From Thermoanaerobaculia bacterium (GTDB lineage: Bacteria > Acidobacteriota > Thermoanaerobaculia > Gp7-AA8), in the NCBI GenBank assembly GCA_017883205.1, contig JADGNZ010000015.1, positions 1 through 64,000 on the forward strand: a stretch of 64,000 nt of DNA. Reading direction: 5' to 3'. The notes under the pieces are model-generated. The model saw nothing but the letters and a program-made list of their open reading frames with translations. It did no database searches and was not told where the DNA came from. The translations under genes and the position numbers were made by a program. How positions within the stretch are numbered: position 1 is the first letter of the stretch; the number at the start of each line of letters is the position of its first letter. Shown here piece by piece: positions 40,701-48,355 of this stretch.

Positions 40701-40855
40701 CCGTTATCTGCGACGATGATGATTCGCGGGAAGTCGGTCTGCGGAAACAGCGCACGCGGAATGCGCGCCAGCGCGACGAGGCCGGCAATCGAGAGAAGTC
40801 CAATGACGAGCAGCACCGCCCGCTTCTGACTGGAGATGAGCCGGCCGAGGTTCAT
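37760..40855 (-). CDS. RND-family efflux pump inner-membrane protein
   Basis: 1031 aa, with twelve helices in the usual 1+5 layout twice. It opens MNLGRLISSQKRAVLLVIGLL. The proton-relay acidic pair is in IGLVIDDAIVVVENI (about 400) and the matching Lys in GIVSKNGILMLDT (about 945). A charged loop with EPHDHEAAEEHG follows the first helix bundle. It exports drugs, metals or lipids using the proton gradient; the pattern does not decide which. It is last in the TolC-adaptor-pump operon; its ATG overlaps the adaptor stop. BIME repeats follow. Confidence 0.93.
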   Translation of the reverse strand: MNLGRLISSQKRAVLLVIGLLSIAGLVALARIPRALFPQTDFPRIIIVADNGVAPAQQTLVSVTKPIEEAMSGIPGISRIKSTTARGSAEVDLFFDWKTDIVQTLQLVQTRVSQLATKLPPGATFERTERLTFAVFPIIGYSITSPVRDPGTLRNLAEVTLRPPIARIDGVSSVEVLGGQLREYHVLIDRSRLEARGVSLQQVSDAVRGSNVINSPGLINENHQLELALVSGQATTIDDLAAIVVTTVNNVPVRVGDVATVSPGLEPRFTIVTADGRPAVLLNVLRQPSANILSVADGVKAELATLRKQLPRDVEIKPYYDQSLLVSGSVSSVRDAILIGLILSVAILYGFLRNWGTTLVATLVIPVTVLVTFVAMWIVGLSLDLMTLGGVAAAIGLVIDDAIVVVENIYTHMLRGESRANAVHRAISEISGPIIGSTITPVVVFLPLALLTGVTGVFFRSLALTMSVALLTSLFLALTFTPVLAERFIRVRSRGREVSEMEDASATSEPHDHEAAEEHGPLLTKLIDAYEWLLAHALARRPLVLVIIAVLAVLTFFIYKGLGSEFLPEFEEHGFILDYNGPPGASLDEMDRMLRHVERMLKENPGVDSYSRRTGAQLGLAGITESNRGDFAIKLKDSASTDEVTSALRREIESSEPGLRVEFPGILSDLIGDLVSAPQPIEIRVFNEDAAALRRTAEQIAVSIAKVDGVVDVFNGVVISGPAVIFQIDPQRAALYGVTAADVNEAMTTALGGDVVSNVIEHGRTVGVRVLLGGPRPQLADLRALPIRAPSSNSYVRIDQIAAINYESGQTELLREGLRQSLSVTARLEGRDLGSAIQDIQSRLGKELHLPAGTTIEYGGLFQEQQSSFRELLIALGLAIALVFLVLVVEFRSFAHPAAIVSGAVLALSGSLAALLITHTTLNVVSMMGLIMIVGIVSKNGILMLDTVEDHLRGGEDLTTALRRSGRRRFRPVLMTSLAAMLGMLPLALALGSGSELLQPLAICVIGGLLFALMLSLVVTPTIYAMIRGER

Positions 40856-42207
40856 CAGTCCTTATCCGCCGGAGCCTTTGCGCCGGTCTTCGGTACTGCG
40901 TCGGCGTTTTGCACCTTCGTGCCGTCGGGCAGACCGTAGTTACCTTCGATCACGACCGTCTCGCCGCCGTGAAGACCGGAGGTGATCTGCGTTCGATCGC
41001 GCGTGTGCGCGCCGGTTGTGATCTTCGTTTCGTGCGCGACCGACTTGGCGTCGACGACCATGACCGTGCCGCTGTTTGCGTTCGTCGCGTCGAGCGTGAC
41101 TGCGGATGTCGGGACGATGACGGCGTTCGGAACGTTGCCGCTGGCAACGCTGACACGTGCTGCGCTGTTGCCGCGAAGACGGCCATCCCGATTCGGAAGC
41201 GTGATCCACAACTCAACCGCGCGGCTCTGCGGATCGGCAGCATTCCCGACGAGGTTCACAATGCCGTGCAACGTGACGCCCGGCATCGAGTCCGGCATCA
41301 CGATCGCGGTATCGCCCGCGTGAACATTGGCGGCGGCATCGATCGACAGCGGCGCCTTGACGATGACCGTCGACATATCGGCGATCGTGAGCAGCTTGCT
41401 TCCCGCGGTGGCGAAGTCGCCCTGACGGAGAAACTGGTCGGTGATGACGCCGTCGAACGGCGCACGGATCGTGGCGTAGTCCTCCTGCGCGTTCAGCGCA
41501 GCGAGATGGCCGGACGCTTGTTGGACTTTGCTTTTGGCAACCGCAAGATCGGACGGGTTTGTCGTTCCTTTGTGCAGCGACGCCGAGCGCTCGGCCAGCC
41601 GCAGGTCGTCCTCCGCCTTCGCCAGATCGAGTTGCGACGCCTCGAGATCCTTCTTCGAGATGCCGCCCTGCTCGAAGAGGGTCTTGCGGCGCTCATAGGT
41701 CTTGCGCATGTTGTCGACGGTCCCCTGCGCGTCGTGAACGGCTTTCGCATCCTGCGCGTTCGACAACGGAATCGCTCCCTGGCTGGTGTTGGTGATGCCG
41801 ACCTCGGCCTCGTGAAGCGCCGCCGATGCTTCGGCGCGCTGCGCGTTCAGATCGCGCGATTCGAGAACCGCGAGGATGTCGCCGCGATGGACGACCCGAT
41901 TCTTGATCAAGCCCATCTGCGCAATCTGCGCGCTGACCTTCGGCGAGATCGTCGCTTCCTGACGGCCGGTGATCGTGCCGACGATGTCGAGCGGTTGCGC
42001 GATCGGCCCGACTTCCGCTTTCGCCAATCGCACGCTGACGACCGTCGCCTCAGCATCGGCTTCGCCGGCCGCGTTGTGGCGATGCCAGCACCACCCGGCC
42101 ACGATGAGGATGAAGAGCGCGACGGCGGCGCTGATCTGCACGCGGCGTCTGCGCCACAGCGGCTCTTGGTCCGTCGGCGGCGTGCCGTTCATCAGTGTGG
42201 AGCTCAT
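40855..42207 (-). CDS. RND efflux periplasmic adaptor (membrane fusion protein)
   Basis: 450 aa. One N-terminal helix (ISAAVALFILIVAGWCW) is followed by a lipoyl-like half (IVGTITGRQEATISPKVSAQIAQM), a long coiled-coil hairpin (about 130-215), the second lipoyl half (ATIRAPFDGVITDQFLRQGDFA) and beta-barrel and membrane-proximal domains. It links the pump to the outer-membrane channel. Its start overlaps the TolC-like gene by ATGA and its stop overlaps the pump start, so all three are translationally coupled. Confidence 0.92.
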   Translation of the reverse strand: MSSTLMNGTPPTDQEPLWRRRRVQISAAVALFILIVAGWCWHRHNAAGEADAEATVVSVRLAKAEVGPIAQPLDIVGTITGRQEATISPKVSAQIAQMGLIKNRVVHRGDILAVLESRDLNAQRAEASAALHEAEVGITNTSQGAIPLSNAQDAKAVHDAQGTVDNMRKTYERRKTLFEQGGISKKDLEASQLDLAKAEDDLRLAERSASLHKGTTNPSDLAVAKSKVQQASGHLAALNAQEDYATIRAPFDGVITDQFLRQGDFATAGSKLLTIADMSTVIVKAPLSIDAAANVHAGDTAIVMPDSMPGVTLHGIVNLVGNAADPQSRAVELWITLPNRDGRLRGNSAARVSVASGNVPNAVIVPTSAVTLDATNANSGTVMVVDAKSVAHETKITTGAHTRDRTQITSGLHGGETVVIEGNYGLPDGTKVQNADAVPKTGAKAPADKD

Positions 42208-43490
42208 TCTCCTGCGGCCTCCTGAAGGCGGGCACGGGCCATTTCGAAATCGAACAGCGCCTGCTGATAGTTGTTTCGTTGCTGCGCCAGCGTCGTCAGC
42301 GCATCCGTGACTTCGAAGATCGGCGCTTCGCCGGCGCGGTAGCGTGCGATGGAAATATCCGCGTTGCGCTGGGCGTCGGCGACGGCTGCACGCGCGTTAT
42401 CAGCGCGGCGTACGGCGGTGAGTGCTTCCTCATGCGCGGCGCGAAACTCCTGCTCGGTCTCGCGCAGCGTGATCGAAAGCTGATTCTCCGCCGCCTGCGC
42501 GCGAAGCTCGGCCTGGCGCTGCTTCGCGCGGCCGATTCCCCAGTCGAAGATCGGGATGTTCAGGTTGGCCATGGCCAGATAGCCGCGGTGCTCGCGGATG
42601 TCGGACGCATGAAGCGACGGCGCGTCGAAACCTTCATCGACCGAGTAGCTGAGAGCCGGGAGCCGGCCCGCGCGGGCGACACCGATGTCGCTTCGCGCGG
42701 CGCGCAACTGCTGTTCGGCCTGGGTCAGTTCGGGCCGCTTCGCGATCGTATCCGCCGTGAAACGCTCGACATCCGCGCTCGAAGGTTGCGGGGTCAGATC
42801 GGACACCGACAGCGGCTCGGGCGCGCGGATGCCGGCGAGCACACGCATCGCTGCGAGCGCGTTCGCCTCCTGGAGACGCGCCTGCTCGACGTCGTCGCGG
42901 CGTTGCGCGGTTTGCAGACGCGCGCGAATCACATCGATCTCGGCCAGCTCTCCCGCATTCTGCTGTAACGCGTTGACACGCTCGAACTCCTCAGCAGCAG
43001 CAAGCGTCTCCTCCGCGCTCCGCCGCTTCGCCGTGGCAAGCGCAAGTCCGAAGTACGCCTCGCGCACGCCGCGCACGAGCGCCCGCCGCGCGATCTCGGT
43101 TCCTGCATGCGCCGCTGCGAGCAGGGCGCGGCTCCTGGACATCGCCGCGCGCATCCCGAAGTCGAGAGTGCCCTCGACGCCAAGAAGCTGCTGGTATTCA
43201 CGCACCGAGTTCTGAGCGATGAACGCCGGATCGGTCGCGCCAGGACGGATCGGCTTGTTGTACGTGGCCGTGAAGGAGTCGCGCGCGCGTGGCAGGAGCG
43301 CGGCGCGTGCCTGCGTGAGATCGAGTGCCGCGATCTCCTCGTCGATGACCGCCTGCTGATACGCCGTGGCCTGCCGCAGCGCCGCCTGCGTAGCGTTCTC
43401 GATCGTGAGCGGAGGCGGCGTCGCCGCCGTCTGCGCAGCGAGAGGCAGAGCGAACAACAAGGAAATCGCGAACAGACGCGGTCTGCGCAT
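42204..43490 (-). CDS. TolC-family outer-membrane efflux protein
   Basis: 428 aa from ATG 43490, where the signal peptide MRRPRLFAISLLFALPLAAQ starts; the longer frame runs into repeat DNA and is rejected. Two repeats of long helices (ENATQAALRQATAYQQAVIDEEIAALDLTQARAALLP and LSVSDLTPQ ... RPELTQAEQQLRAARSDIGVARAGRLP) are the OEP fold. It forms the outer exit duct. It is first in the efflux operon, with a GTTTA-like direct-repeat box 28 bp upstream. Confidence 0.92.
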   Translation of the reverse strand: MRRPRLFAISLLFALPLAAQTAATPPPLTIENATQAALRQATAYQQAVIDEEIAALDLTQARAALLPRARDSFTATYNKPIRPGATDPAFIAQNSVREYQQLLGVEGTLDFGMRAAMSRSRALLAAAHAGTEIARRALVRGVREAYFGLALATAKRRSAEETLAAAEEFERVNALQQNAGELAEIDVIRARLQTAQRRDDVEQARLQEANALAAMRVLAGIRAPEPLSVSDLTPQPSSADVERFTADTIAKRPELTQAEQQLRAARSDIGVARAGRLPALSYSVDEGFDAPSLHASDIREHRGYLAMANLNIPIFDWGIGRAKQRQAELRAQAAENQLSITLRETEQEFRAAHEEALTAVRRADNARAAVADAQRNADISIARYRAGEAPIFEVTDALTTLAQQRNNYQQALFDFEMARARLQEAAGE

Positions 43491-43517
43491 CGGGCGCCGG
43501 AGTTTAACTGAACGACG

Positions 43518-43533
43518 TAAACGCGAGGTGAAC
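43518..43533 (-). promoter_or_regulatory. PhoP-box-like direct repeat before the efflux operon
   Basis: On the minus strand it reads GTTCA-N6-GTTTA (11-bp period), 28 bp upstream of the tolC-like start. The surrounding TTCACCTCGCGTTTACGTCG matches the porin upstream region with two differences in 20 nt. This suggests a site for the OmpR-type regulator encoded at 47600. Confidence 0.5.
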
Positions 43534-43537
43534 CGTG

Positions 43538-43585
43538 AACCACAGAGACACTGAGGACACAGACGCTTTCTCTGCAACCTCTGAA
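43538..43585. repeat. ACCACAGAG-family element, mostly one arm
   Basis: ACCACAGAGACACTGAGGAC is followed by a partial complementary arm (CTTTCTCTGCAACCTCTG). It is a decayed copy upstream of the efflux operon. Confidence 0.65.
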
Positions 43586-43609
43586 GCAGTTGCCTGAACG
43601 TAAGCGGTT

Positions 43610-43680
43610 TACGGTCGGAACGCTGGCGTCTCGCCGGCTGGCCCGGCGTGCGTCCCGCCGCCGCCCACCCCAGCAAGACG
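43610..43680. repeat. CGGAACGCTGGCGTCTCGCC element
   Basis: GGAACGCTGGCGTCTCGCCG followed by GCTGGCCCGGCG and GTCCCGCCGCC. The same words recur at 62945-63115, so this is a dispersed GC-rich repeat. Confidence 0.65.
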
Positions 43681-43814
43681 CTAGGGCTCGGTTTTGCTAA
43701 GTTCGGCCAAATTGGGCCCGAAAACGCATCAAGTTGGATCGATGCCGGTCAAAATTGGAGCCAATCAGGGCTAAAAGGGGCTTAAAAGACGGGAAAGGGC
43801 GGTAATAAGTCGGA

Positions 43815-44215
43815 ATCAGCGGTTCCGATGCCGGAACCAACGGTTCCGATGTCGAAAGCAACGGTTTCGATGCCGGAAGCAACGGTTCCGATGCCGCAAC
43901 CAACGGTTTCGATGCCGCAACCAACGGTTTCGATGCCGCAAGCAACGGTTTCGATGCCGCAAGCAACGGTTCCGATGCCGGAAGCAACGGTTGCGATGCC
44001 GAAAGCAACGGTTTCGATGCCGGAAGCAACGGTTTCGATGCCGCAACCAACGGTTTCGATGCCGCAAGCAACGGTTTCGATGCCGCAAGCAATGGTTTCG
44101 ATGTCGAAAGCAACGGTTTCGATGCCGCAACCAACGGTTTCGATGTCGCAAGCAACGGTTTCGATGCCGGAACCAACGGTTCCGATGCCGGAAGCAACGG
44201 TTTCGATGTCGGAAT
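43815..44215. repeat. 21-bp tandem array, nineteen units
   Basis: The unit is GGTTTCGATGCCGCAAGCAAC, written here as GGTT(T/C)CGATG(C/T)CG plus (G/C/A)AA(G/C)CAAC. Variation is confined to four positions. On the minus strand it would read as a heptad like IETVACG. It begins 4 bp past the stop of the phosphate-binding-like gene. Confidence 0.95.
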
Positions 44216-44218
44216 CGC

Positions 44219-44710
44219 CTACCGCGCGCGGATCGGGTATTGCGGATCGCTCGGCGCCCGGCCATCGATCGTTAGCACGAGCAGCTCGGCGTCGGGCGTC
44301 TGCGGCGAATCGAAGCCGATCGCGTCGGCATTCGCTGCCACGGCCTTTGACATCGACTCCGGTGAGGTCATCACGCGCGGCGCCGCGGCGGCCCTCCCAC
44401 GGAAGACGGCACCGAGCCACCATTGCGCGTAGTCAATGTCCGACATGCGGATGAGCCGGTCGAGGAACAGCCTTCCCGGGACAGAGTCGAACGGACGGAC
44501 GTAGAGCACGATGCGATGACCATTCGGCCACCGGCTGATCTCGCCGAGAAAGATCCGTCGCAGATCGCCCTCGGAAAGATCGCGACTGCGGCCCGTGCCT
44601 CGCGCCGAAACGAAAAACGAAACGCTCGGCACGGGCGATGGCTCCGCCGCTCCTGCCGCGATTGCGACAAGAAAAAGGATGGCGGCGACTGTCGACCGGC
44701 GAGCGTTCAT
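44219..44710 (-). CDS. Small PstS-like substrate-binding protein
   Basis: 163 aa from ATG 44710. The signal peptide is MNARRSTVAAILFLVAIAAGAAE. The pattern DLSEGDLRRIFLGEISRWPNGHRIVLYVRP ... FLDRLIRMSDIDYAQWWLGAVFRG ... PESMSKAVAANADAIGF is that of short phosphate-ABC-type binding proteins often found beside porins. It is too small for a full two-lobed PstS, and no ABC genes are near. It lies 4 bp after the porin gene, so it is co-transcribed with it. A 21-bp repeat array follows the stop. Confidence 0.78.
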   Translation of the reverse strand: MNARRSTVAAILFLVAIAAGAAEPSPVPSVSFFVSARGTGRSRDLSEGDLRRIFLGEISRWPNGHRIVLYVRPFDSVPGRLFLDRLIRMSDIDYAQWWLGAVFRGRAAAAPRVMTSPESMSKAVAANADAIGFDSPQTPDAELLVLTIDGRAPSDPQYPIRAR

Positions 44711-44714
44711 CGCG

Positions 44715-45818
44715 TCAAAACGCCAGCGCCACCTCGAGACGGAAAAGACCCTCGCGATGGGGCGAGGCGAAGAGCTGCGTACGGAAGTCTCCTTTGATTG
44801 CCAGCCGCGAGTTGACGTCCCACCGCACGCCGGACGCCCAGGCGTTCTGGTTGTGAACATCGCGCAGGTACTGCTCACCCGCCGCAACGTGCAGATGATC
44901 GATGAAGAGATACGGGCGGAACGGCTTCCACCGGCCGGACAGACGCCACGATCCGAGCAGATACCAGCCGCGCGTCACGAACGCAGCGTCTCCACCGACT
45001 TCCGAGTGGACCATGTGTGCCCACTCGCCGCGCAGTTCGATGCCGCCGCGAACGAATGACGAATAAAGCGTGGAGTCCAACTCTCGCAACGTCTTCTGCC
45101 CCTGCACGCGAATCCGTCCCGCGTAACCGGCGGCGCCTGCTTCGAATCCGGTCAGCGAGTCGGGCGCGACGCCGACCGAGAAGAGCGCGGCAGGCGAGGT
45201 GCCGCGGCGATAGAAAGGCTGAATGTCGTCCCGCTCGCTGCCGCGTGCCGCGCCGAGGCCGGCACCATACGTCGCGCCAAGCGAGCCCGGCACGCTGCCG
45301 GACGCCCACGCACCCGTGAAGTGGAGAGGCCAGGCCCCGCCCTGCGACTCGCGGTTGGCGATCGAAGGGACATCGATCGGCGTTTGCAGGAACCGGCTGC
45401 GATGCTCGCGCTCGTTCCACTGCACGATGCCGGTATGGATCTGGCCGAACTCGACGCGCAGGCGGTCGGACGTCTCGTACGCGACGTACAGCCGCTCGAG
45501 ATTGAATTGGAGATCCGACTTCGGCGTGAGGTCGGGATTCTCGGAGCTTCCGGCGTGCTGTACGAGTCCCTCGCCGAGCACGGACCAGTTGTTGTTTAGT
45601 TGCGCTGAGGTGTAGACGTCGAGCTCGCCCGACTCGTAGTCGACTTTCCCTTGTTTGTCCGGATGAGCGAGGACGATATCGGCGAAGGCGCCGAGGCGGA
45701 ACGCGGGAAAATGCTGTTCGGGCGAGGAAGCATCGTCGCCGCGGCCGGGTGGCGCAACGAGTACGAGCGATGCAGACATCGCGATGACGATGGCGATCCG
45801 TCGCTTGCACGGGATCAT
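44715..45818 (-). CDS. Porin-like outer-membrane protein
   Basis: 367 aa from ATG 45818; the frame extends upstream but the signal peptide (RRIAIVIAMSASLVLVAPPGRG) fits this start. Many amphipathic strands (DVYTSAQLNNNWSVLGEGLVQ, RLYVAYETSDRLRVEFGQIHTGIVQWN, GIELRGEWAHMVHSEVGG) and a terminal Phe (RLEVALAF) indicate a beta-barrel. The pattern resembles anion-type porins, and the neighbour PstS-like protein points to phosphate or another oxyanion; this is inferred. A PhoP-box-like repeat lies upstream. Confidence 0.8.
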   Translation of the reverse strand: MIPCKRRIAIVIAMSASLVLVAPPGRGDDASSPEQHFPAFRLGAFADIVLAHPDKQGKVDYESGELDVYTSAQLNNNWSVLGEGLVQHAGSSENPDLTPKSDLQFNLERLYVAYETSDRLRVEFGQIHTGIVQWNEREHRSRFLQTPIDVPSIANRESQGGAWPLHFTGAWASGSVPGSLGATYGAGLGAARGSERDDIQPFYRRGTSPAALFSVGVAPDSLTGFEAGAAGYAGRIRVQGQKTLRELDSTLYSSFVRGGIELRGEWAHMVHSEVGGDAAFVTRGWYLLGSWRLSGRWKPFRPYLFIDHLHVAAGEQYLRDVHNQNAWASGVRWDVNSRLAIKGDFRTQLFASPHREGLFRLEVALAF

Positions 45819-46085
45819 GGCGATGAATCTATCGCAATCTTGATGCAAAGCTATGAGCGGCGACTTAAACGCGAGATGAAGCGCTCGGTTCATCGGCAGT
45901 TCACCTCCTCGCGCTCACGCTGCCGTAACTTCCGGCGGCCACGTTTGCGATCATCCATCTCTTCACAACCCGTTCTCATCACACACATCGCGGAGCGACA
46001 CGATGCCGGTAAGCCGCTCGATGCGTCGCCTCCGGAACCGGTCGAGACTGGACGGAAACACGCCTATGGCACGACACTACCGTGG
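45819..46085. promoter_or_regulatory. Divergent promoter region of porin and sensor kinase
   Basis: This 267-bp region serves both directions. It carries the GTTTA-type box (45866-45881). A second direct repeat, GTTCATC-N4-GTTCACC (45888-45905, 11-bp period), is on the plus strand. Both have the spacing of OmpR/PhoB-class binding sites. Confidence 0.5.
45866..45881 (-). promoter_or_regulatory. PhoP-box-like direct repeat before the porin operon
   Basis: On the minus strand it reads CTTCA-N6-GTTTA with 11-bp period, 48 bp upstream of the porin ATG. It is embedded in TTCATCTCGCGTTTAAGTCG, shared with the efflux operon upstream region. Confidence 0.5.
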
Positions 46086-47474
46086 ATGCTGCACTCCGTT
46101 CGCGCGCGCCTGACGATGTGGTACACCGCGATTCTGGCGCTGGTGCTCGTGATTTTCGGCGCCGTGAGCTACGTACTACTGGCACGTGAGATCCGCGCCG
46201 AGACCGACGCGTCACTCGCCGACACCGCGCACGAATTCGCGGCGGCGTTCGATCCGGCCGAGCACACCCATGGGCGCGATGCCCTGCTCGACTTTCGTTA
46301 CAGCGACCGCGAGATCCTCGTCCTGTCGCCGCGCGCAGAGGTCGTCATGGCGTCGAAGTCGCGACTCGGAACGGTCGAACGGAAACGGATCGAAGCGTTC
46401 GTTCGTGCCGGTGGCCGCGGTTTGCACTCGATCCCGGGAGGCGAAGAGGGTGACGGAATCCGCATCATCGCCACGCCCATCGACGTCCTCGGTACGCACT
46501 ACACCGTCGTCGTCGCGCGCGCCCTCAACGAGCAGGCCGACCGCCTCGAAAGCGCGGCTCACGCGGTGTTCTTCGGCATCCCGGTCGCGCTCCTCGTGGC
46601 CGCCGCGGGCGGCTATCTCCTGGCCCGCAAGAGCCTCGCGCCGGTGACCGTCATGAGCATGAAAGCACGTCAGATCGGCGCCGAGACGCTCGACGAGCGG
46701 ATCGAGACCGGCAACGAGCGCGATGAGCTTGGGTTTCTGGCCGTCACGTTGAACGGACTTCTCGAACGGCTGCAGGGATCGTTCGAATCGCAACGGCGCT
46801 TTATGGCCGATGCCTCTCACGAGTTACGCACACCGATCGCGATCATTCAGGGCGAGGCCGATGTCGCCCTCGGACGCCGCGACCGCTCCGCCGCAGACTA
46901 TCGCGAGAGCATCGAGGTGATGCAGCGTGCGGCAAGGAAACTCACCCGCATCGTGCAGAATCTGTTTCTTCTGGCTCGCGGTGACGCAGGCCGCTATCCG
47001 ATGTCGATGTCGCGCTTTTACCTCGGCGAGATCGTCGCCGATTGTGTTCGCGGCATGCGTAGCGTCGCACAGTCGCGCGGCGTGACGATCACCTGCTCCA
47101 CTGCCGAGGACATGGTCATCGTCGCCGACGAAGAGCTGATCCACCGGCTCGTCCTGAACCTCGTCGAGAATGCGGTGAAATTCACGCCGGAGGGCGGCAA
47201 GGTTCACGTGTCGCTTGCGAGCGAAGGAGAGAGTTACGCGATCCGCGTGGCCGACACCGGTCACGGCATTCCACCTTCCGAGCAGGAGCGGATCTTCGAG
47301 CGCTTCTATCGCGGCGACCGTGTCCGTCCAACAAATGCAGGTGGCGCCGGGCTCGGCCTACCGATCGCACGCTGGATCGCCGAGGTTCACGGCGGAGAGT
47401 TGCGGCTCGATCATTCCGGACCTGAGGGAAGCGAGTTCGTAGCGGTATTACCGGCAGAGGCGGTGTCATCGTGA
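46086..47474 (+). CDS. Sensor histidine kinase
   Basis: 462 aa from ATG 46086. Two helices (about 10-33 and 158-180) bound a periplasmic domain of about 125 residues of unknown ligand. Then come HAMP, HisKA with ASHELRTPIAII (His near 245), and the ATPase with NLVENAVKF, DTGHGIP and GAGLGLPIA. It is followed by its regulator after a 125-bp gap that contains a hairpin repeat. Divergence from a porin operon suggests envelope or nutrient sensing. It resembles the heavy-metal/PhoQ-like group in layout. Confidence 0.92.
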   Translation: MLHSVRARLTMWYTAILALVLVIFGAVSYVLLAREIRAETDASLADTAHEFAAAFDPAEHTHGRDALLDFRYSDREILVLSPRAEVVMASKSRLGTVERKRIEAFVRAGGRGLHSIPGGEEGDGIRIIATPIDVLGTHYTVVVARALNEQADRLESAAHAVFFGIPVALLVAAAGGYLLARKSLAPVTVMSMKARQIGAETLDERIETGNERDELGFLAVTLNGLLERLQGSFESQRRFMADASHELRTPIAIIQGEADVALGRRDRSAADYRESIEVMQRAARKLTRIVQNLFLLARGDAGRYPMSMSRFYLGEIVADCVRGMRSVAQSRGVTITCSTAEDMVIVADEELIHRLVLNLVENAVKFTPEGGKVHVSLASEGESYAIRVADTGHGIPPSEQERIFERFYRGDRVRPTNAGGAGLGLPIARWIAEVHGGELRLDHSGPEGSEFVAVLPAEAVSS

Positions 47475-47491
47475 TAATTGCAAACCCAGTC

Positions 47492-47547
47492 ACCACAGAG
47501 GCACAGAGGTCACAAAGATGCCTCCGTGTTCTCTGTGTCTCTGTGGT
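47492..47547. repeat. ACCACAGAG-family hairpin
   Basis: Arms ACCACAGAGGCACAGAG and CTCTGTGTCTCTGTGGT. It lies between the kinase and regulator genes and may lower co-transcription of the two. Confidence 0.88.
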
Positions 47548-47599
47548 TGTCTTTGATTCGGCAACCACGATAAACCGTTCAAATTGAGCCCAACACACC

Positions 47600-48289
47600 A
47601 TGCGCATTCTCATAGTCGAAGATGACCCGGACATGTCGCGTTTCATTGCGCGCGGTCTCAGCGAGCAATCCTACGCAGTCGATGTCGCGGCGACCGGCGA
47701 GGCGGCGCTCGAAGCGGCGGCAACCTCCTCGTACGATGCGATCATTCTCGACGCCATGATCCCGCCGCCGGACGGCTTCGAAGTCTGCCGCCGGCTGCGC
47801 GCGGAGGGAATCGACGCCACGATCCTGATGCTCACCGCGCGCGACTCGCTGGCCGATCGCGTCGAAGGCCTCGATTCCGGCGCGGACGACTACCTGGTCA
47901 AGCCGTTCGAGTTCGCAGAGCTGCTTGCCCGTCTGCGCGCGTTGCTGCGCCGCCGCGGAACGCGCCAGTACCCGGTCATCGAGGTCGGCGACCTTCGGCT
48001 CGATACGCGGTCCCATCGCGTCACGCGCGCTGGAGCTGAGTTGCAACTAACGACGAAGGAGTACGCGCTCCTCGAATACCTCTCCGTCAACGCGGGACGT
48101 GTCATGGGGCGGGAAGAGATCGCCGAGCATGTCTGGAACGATGAGTTCGACCCGTTCTCGAACCTCATCGAGGTCTACATCGGCCGCCTGCGGCGTCTGG
48201 TTGACCGCGAGCGTCAGACCAAACTGATCCACACCATCCGGGGCTCGGGCTACATCCTCGAGCCACGCGAGCCGCAAGCAGCACCGTGA
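47600..48289 (+). CDS. OmpR-family response regulator
   Basis: 229 aa. The receiver domain has ED at 7-9, phosphoacceptor Asp51 (IILDAMIPPPDG), Thr79 and Lys101 (LVKPFE). The C-terminal winged helix (ELQLTTKEYALLEYLSVNAGRVMGREEIAEHVWNDEFDPFSNLIEVYIGRLRRLVD) binds DNA. The order kinase then regulator is the reverse of the commonest order. It is the likely binder of the 11-bp-period boxes upstream of the porin, efflux and PepSY genes. Confidence 0.94.
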   Translation: MRILIVEDDPDMSRFIARGLSEQSYAVDVAATGEAALEAAATSSYDAIILDAMIPPPDGFEVCRRLRAEGIDATILMLTARDSLADRVEGLDSGADDYLVKPFEFAELLARLRALLRRRGTRQYPVIEVGDLRLDTRSHRVTRAGAELQLTTKEYALLEYLSVNAGRVMGREEIAEHVWNDEFDPFSNLIEVYIGRLRRLVDRERQTKLIHTIRGSGYILEPREPQAAP

Positions 48290-48355
48290 TCCGATTCACC
48301 GCTGATTTATCCGCGGGAGTGCACCATATACTTCCTGTCGGCCCACCACACCTAA

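Larger units (their letters stand above)
43491..44218. other. 728-bp intergenic region of repeats and a regulatory box
   Basis: In order: the tolC-like promoter box (43518-43533), an ACCACAGAG element (43538-43585), a CGGAACGCTGGCGTCTCGCC element (43610-43680), about 130 bp without features, then the 21-bp array (43815-44215). Open frames in the array arise from its multiple-of-three unit. No gene is supported. Confidence 0.7.

Noticed and set aside
40909..42225. 438-codon plus-strand open frame over the efflux adaptor
   Set aside because: It is antisense to a full-length adaptor with clear domains and translational coupling. High GC at third positions keeps the opposite frame open.
43782..44423. 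Heptad-repeat protein encoded by the 21-bp array
   Set aside because: The frame begins antisense within the phosphate-binding-like gene and stays open in several frames at once. No start signal fits. Readthrough from the upstream gene is kept only as a question.
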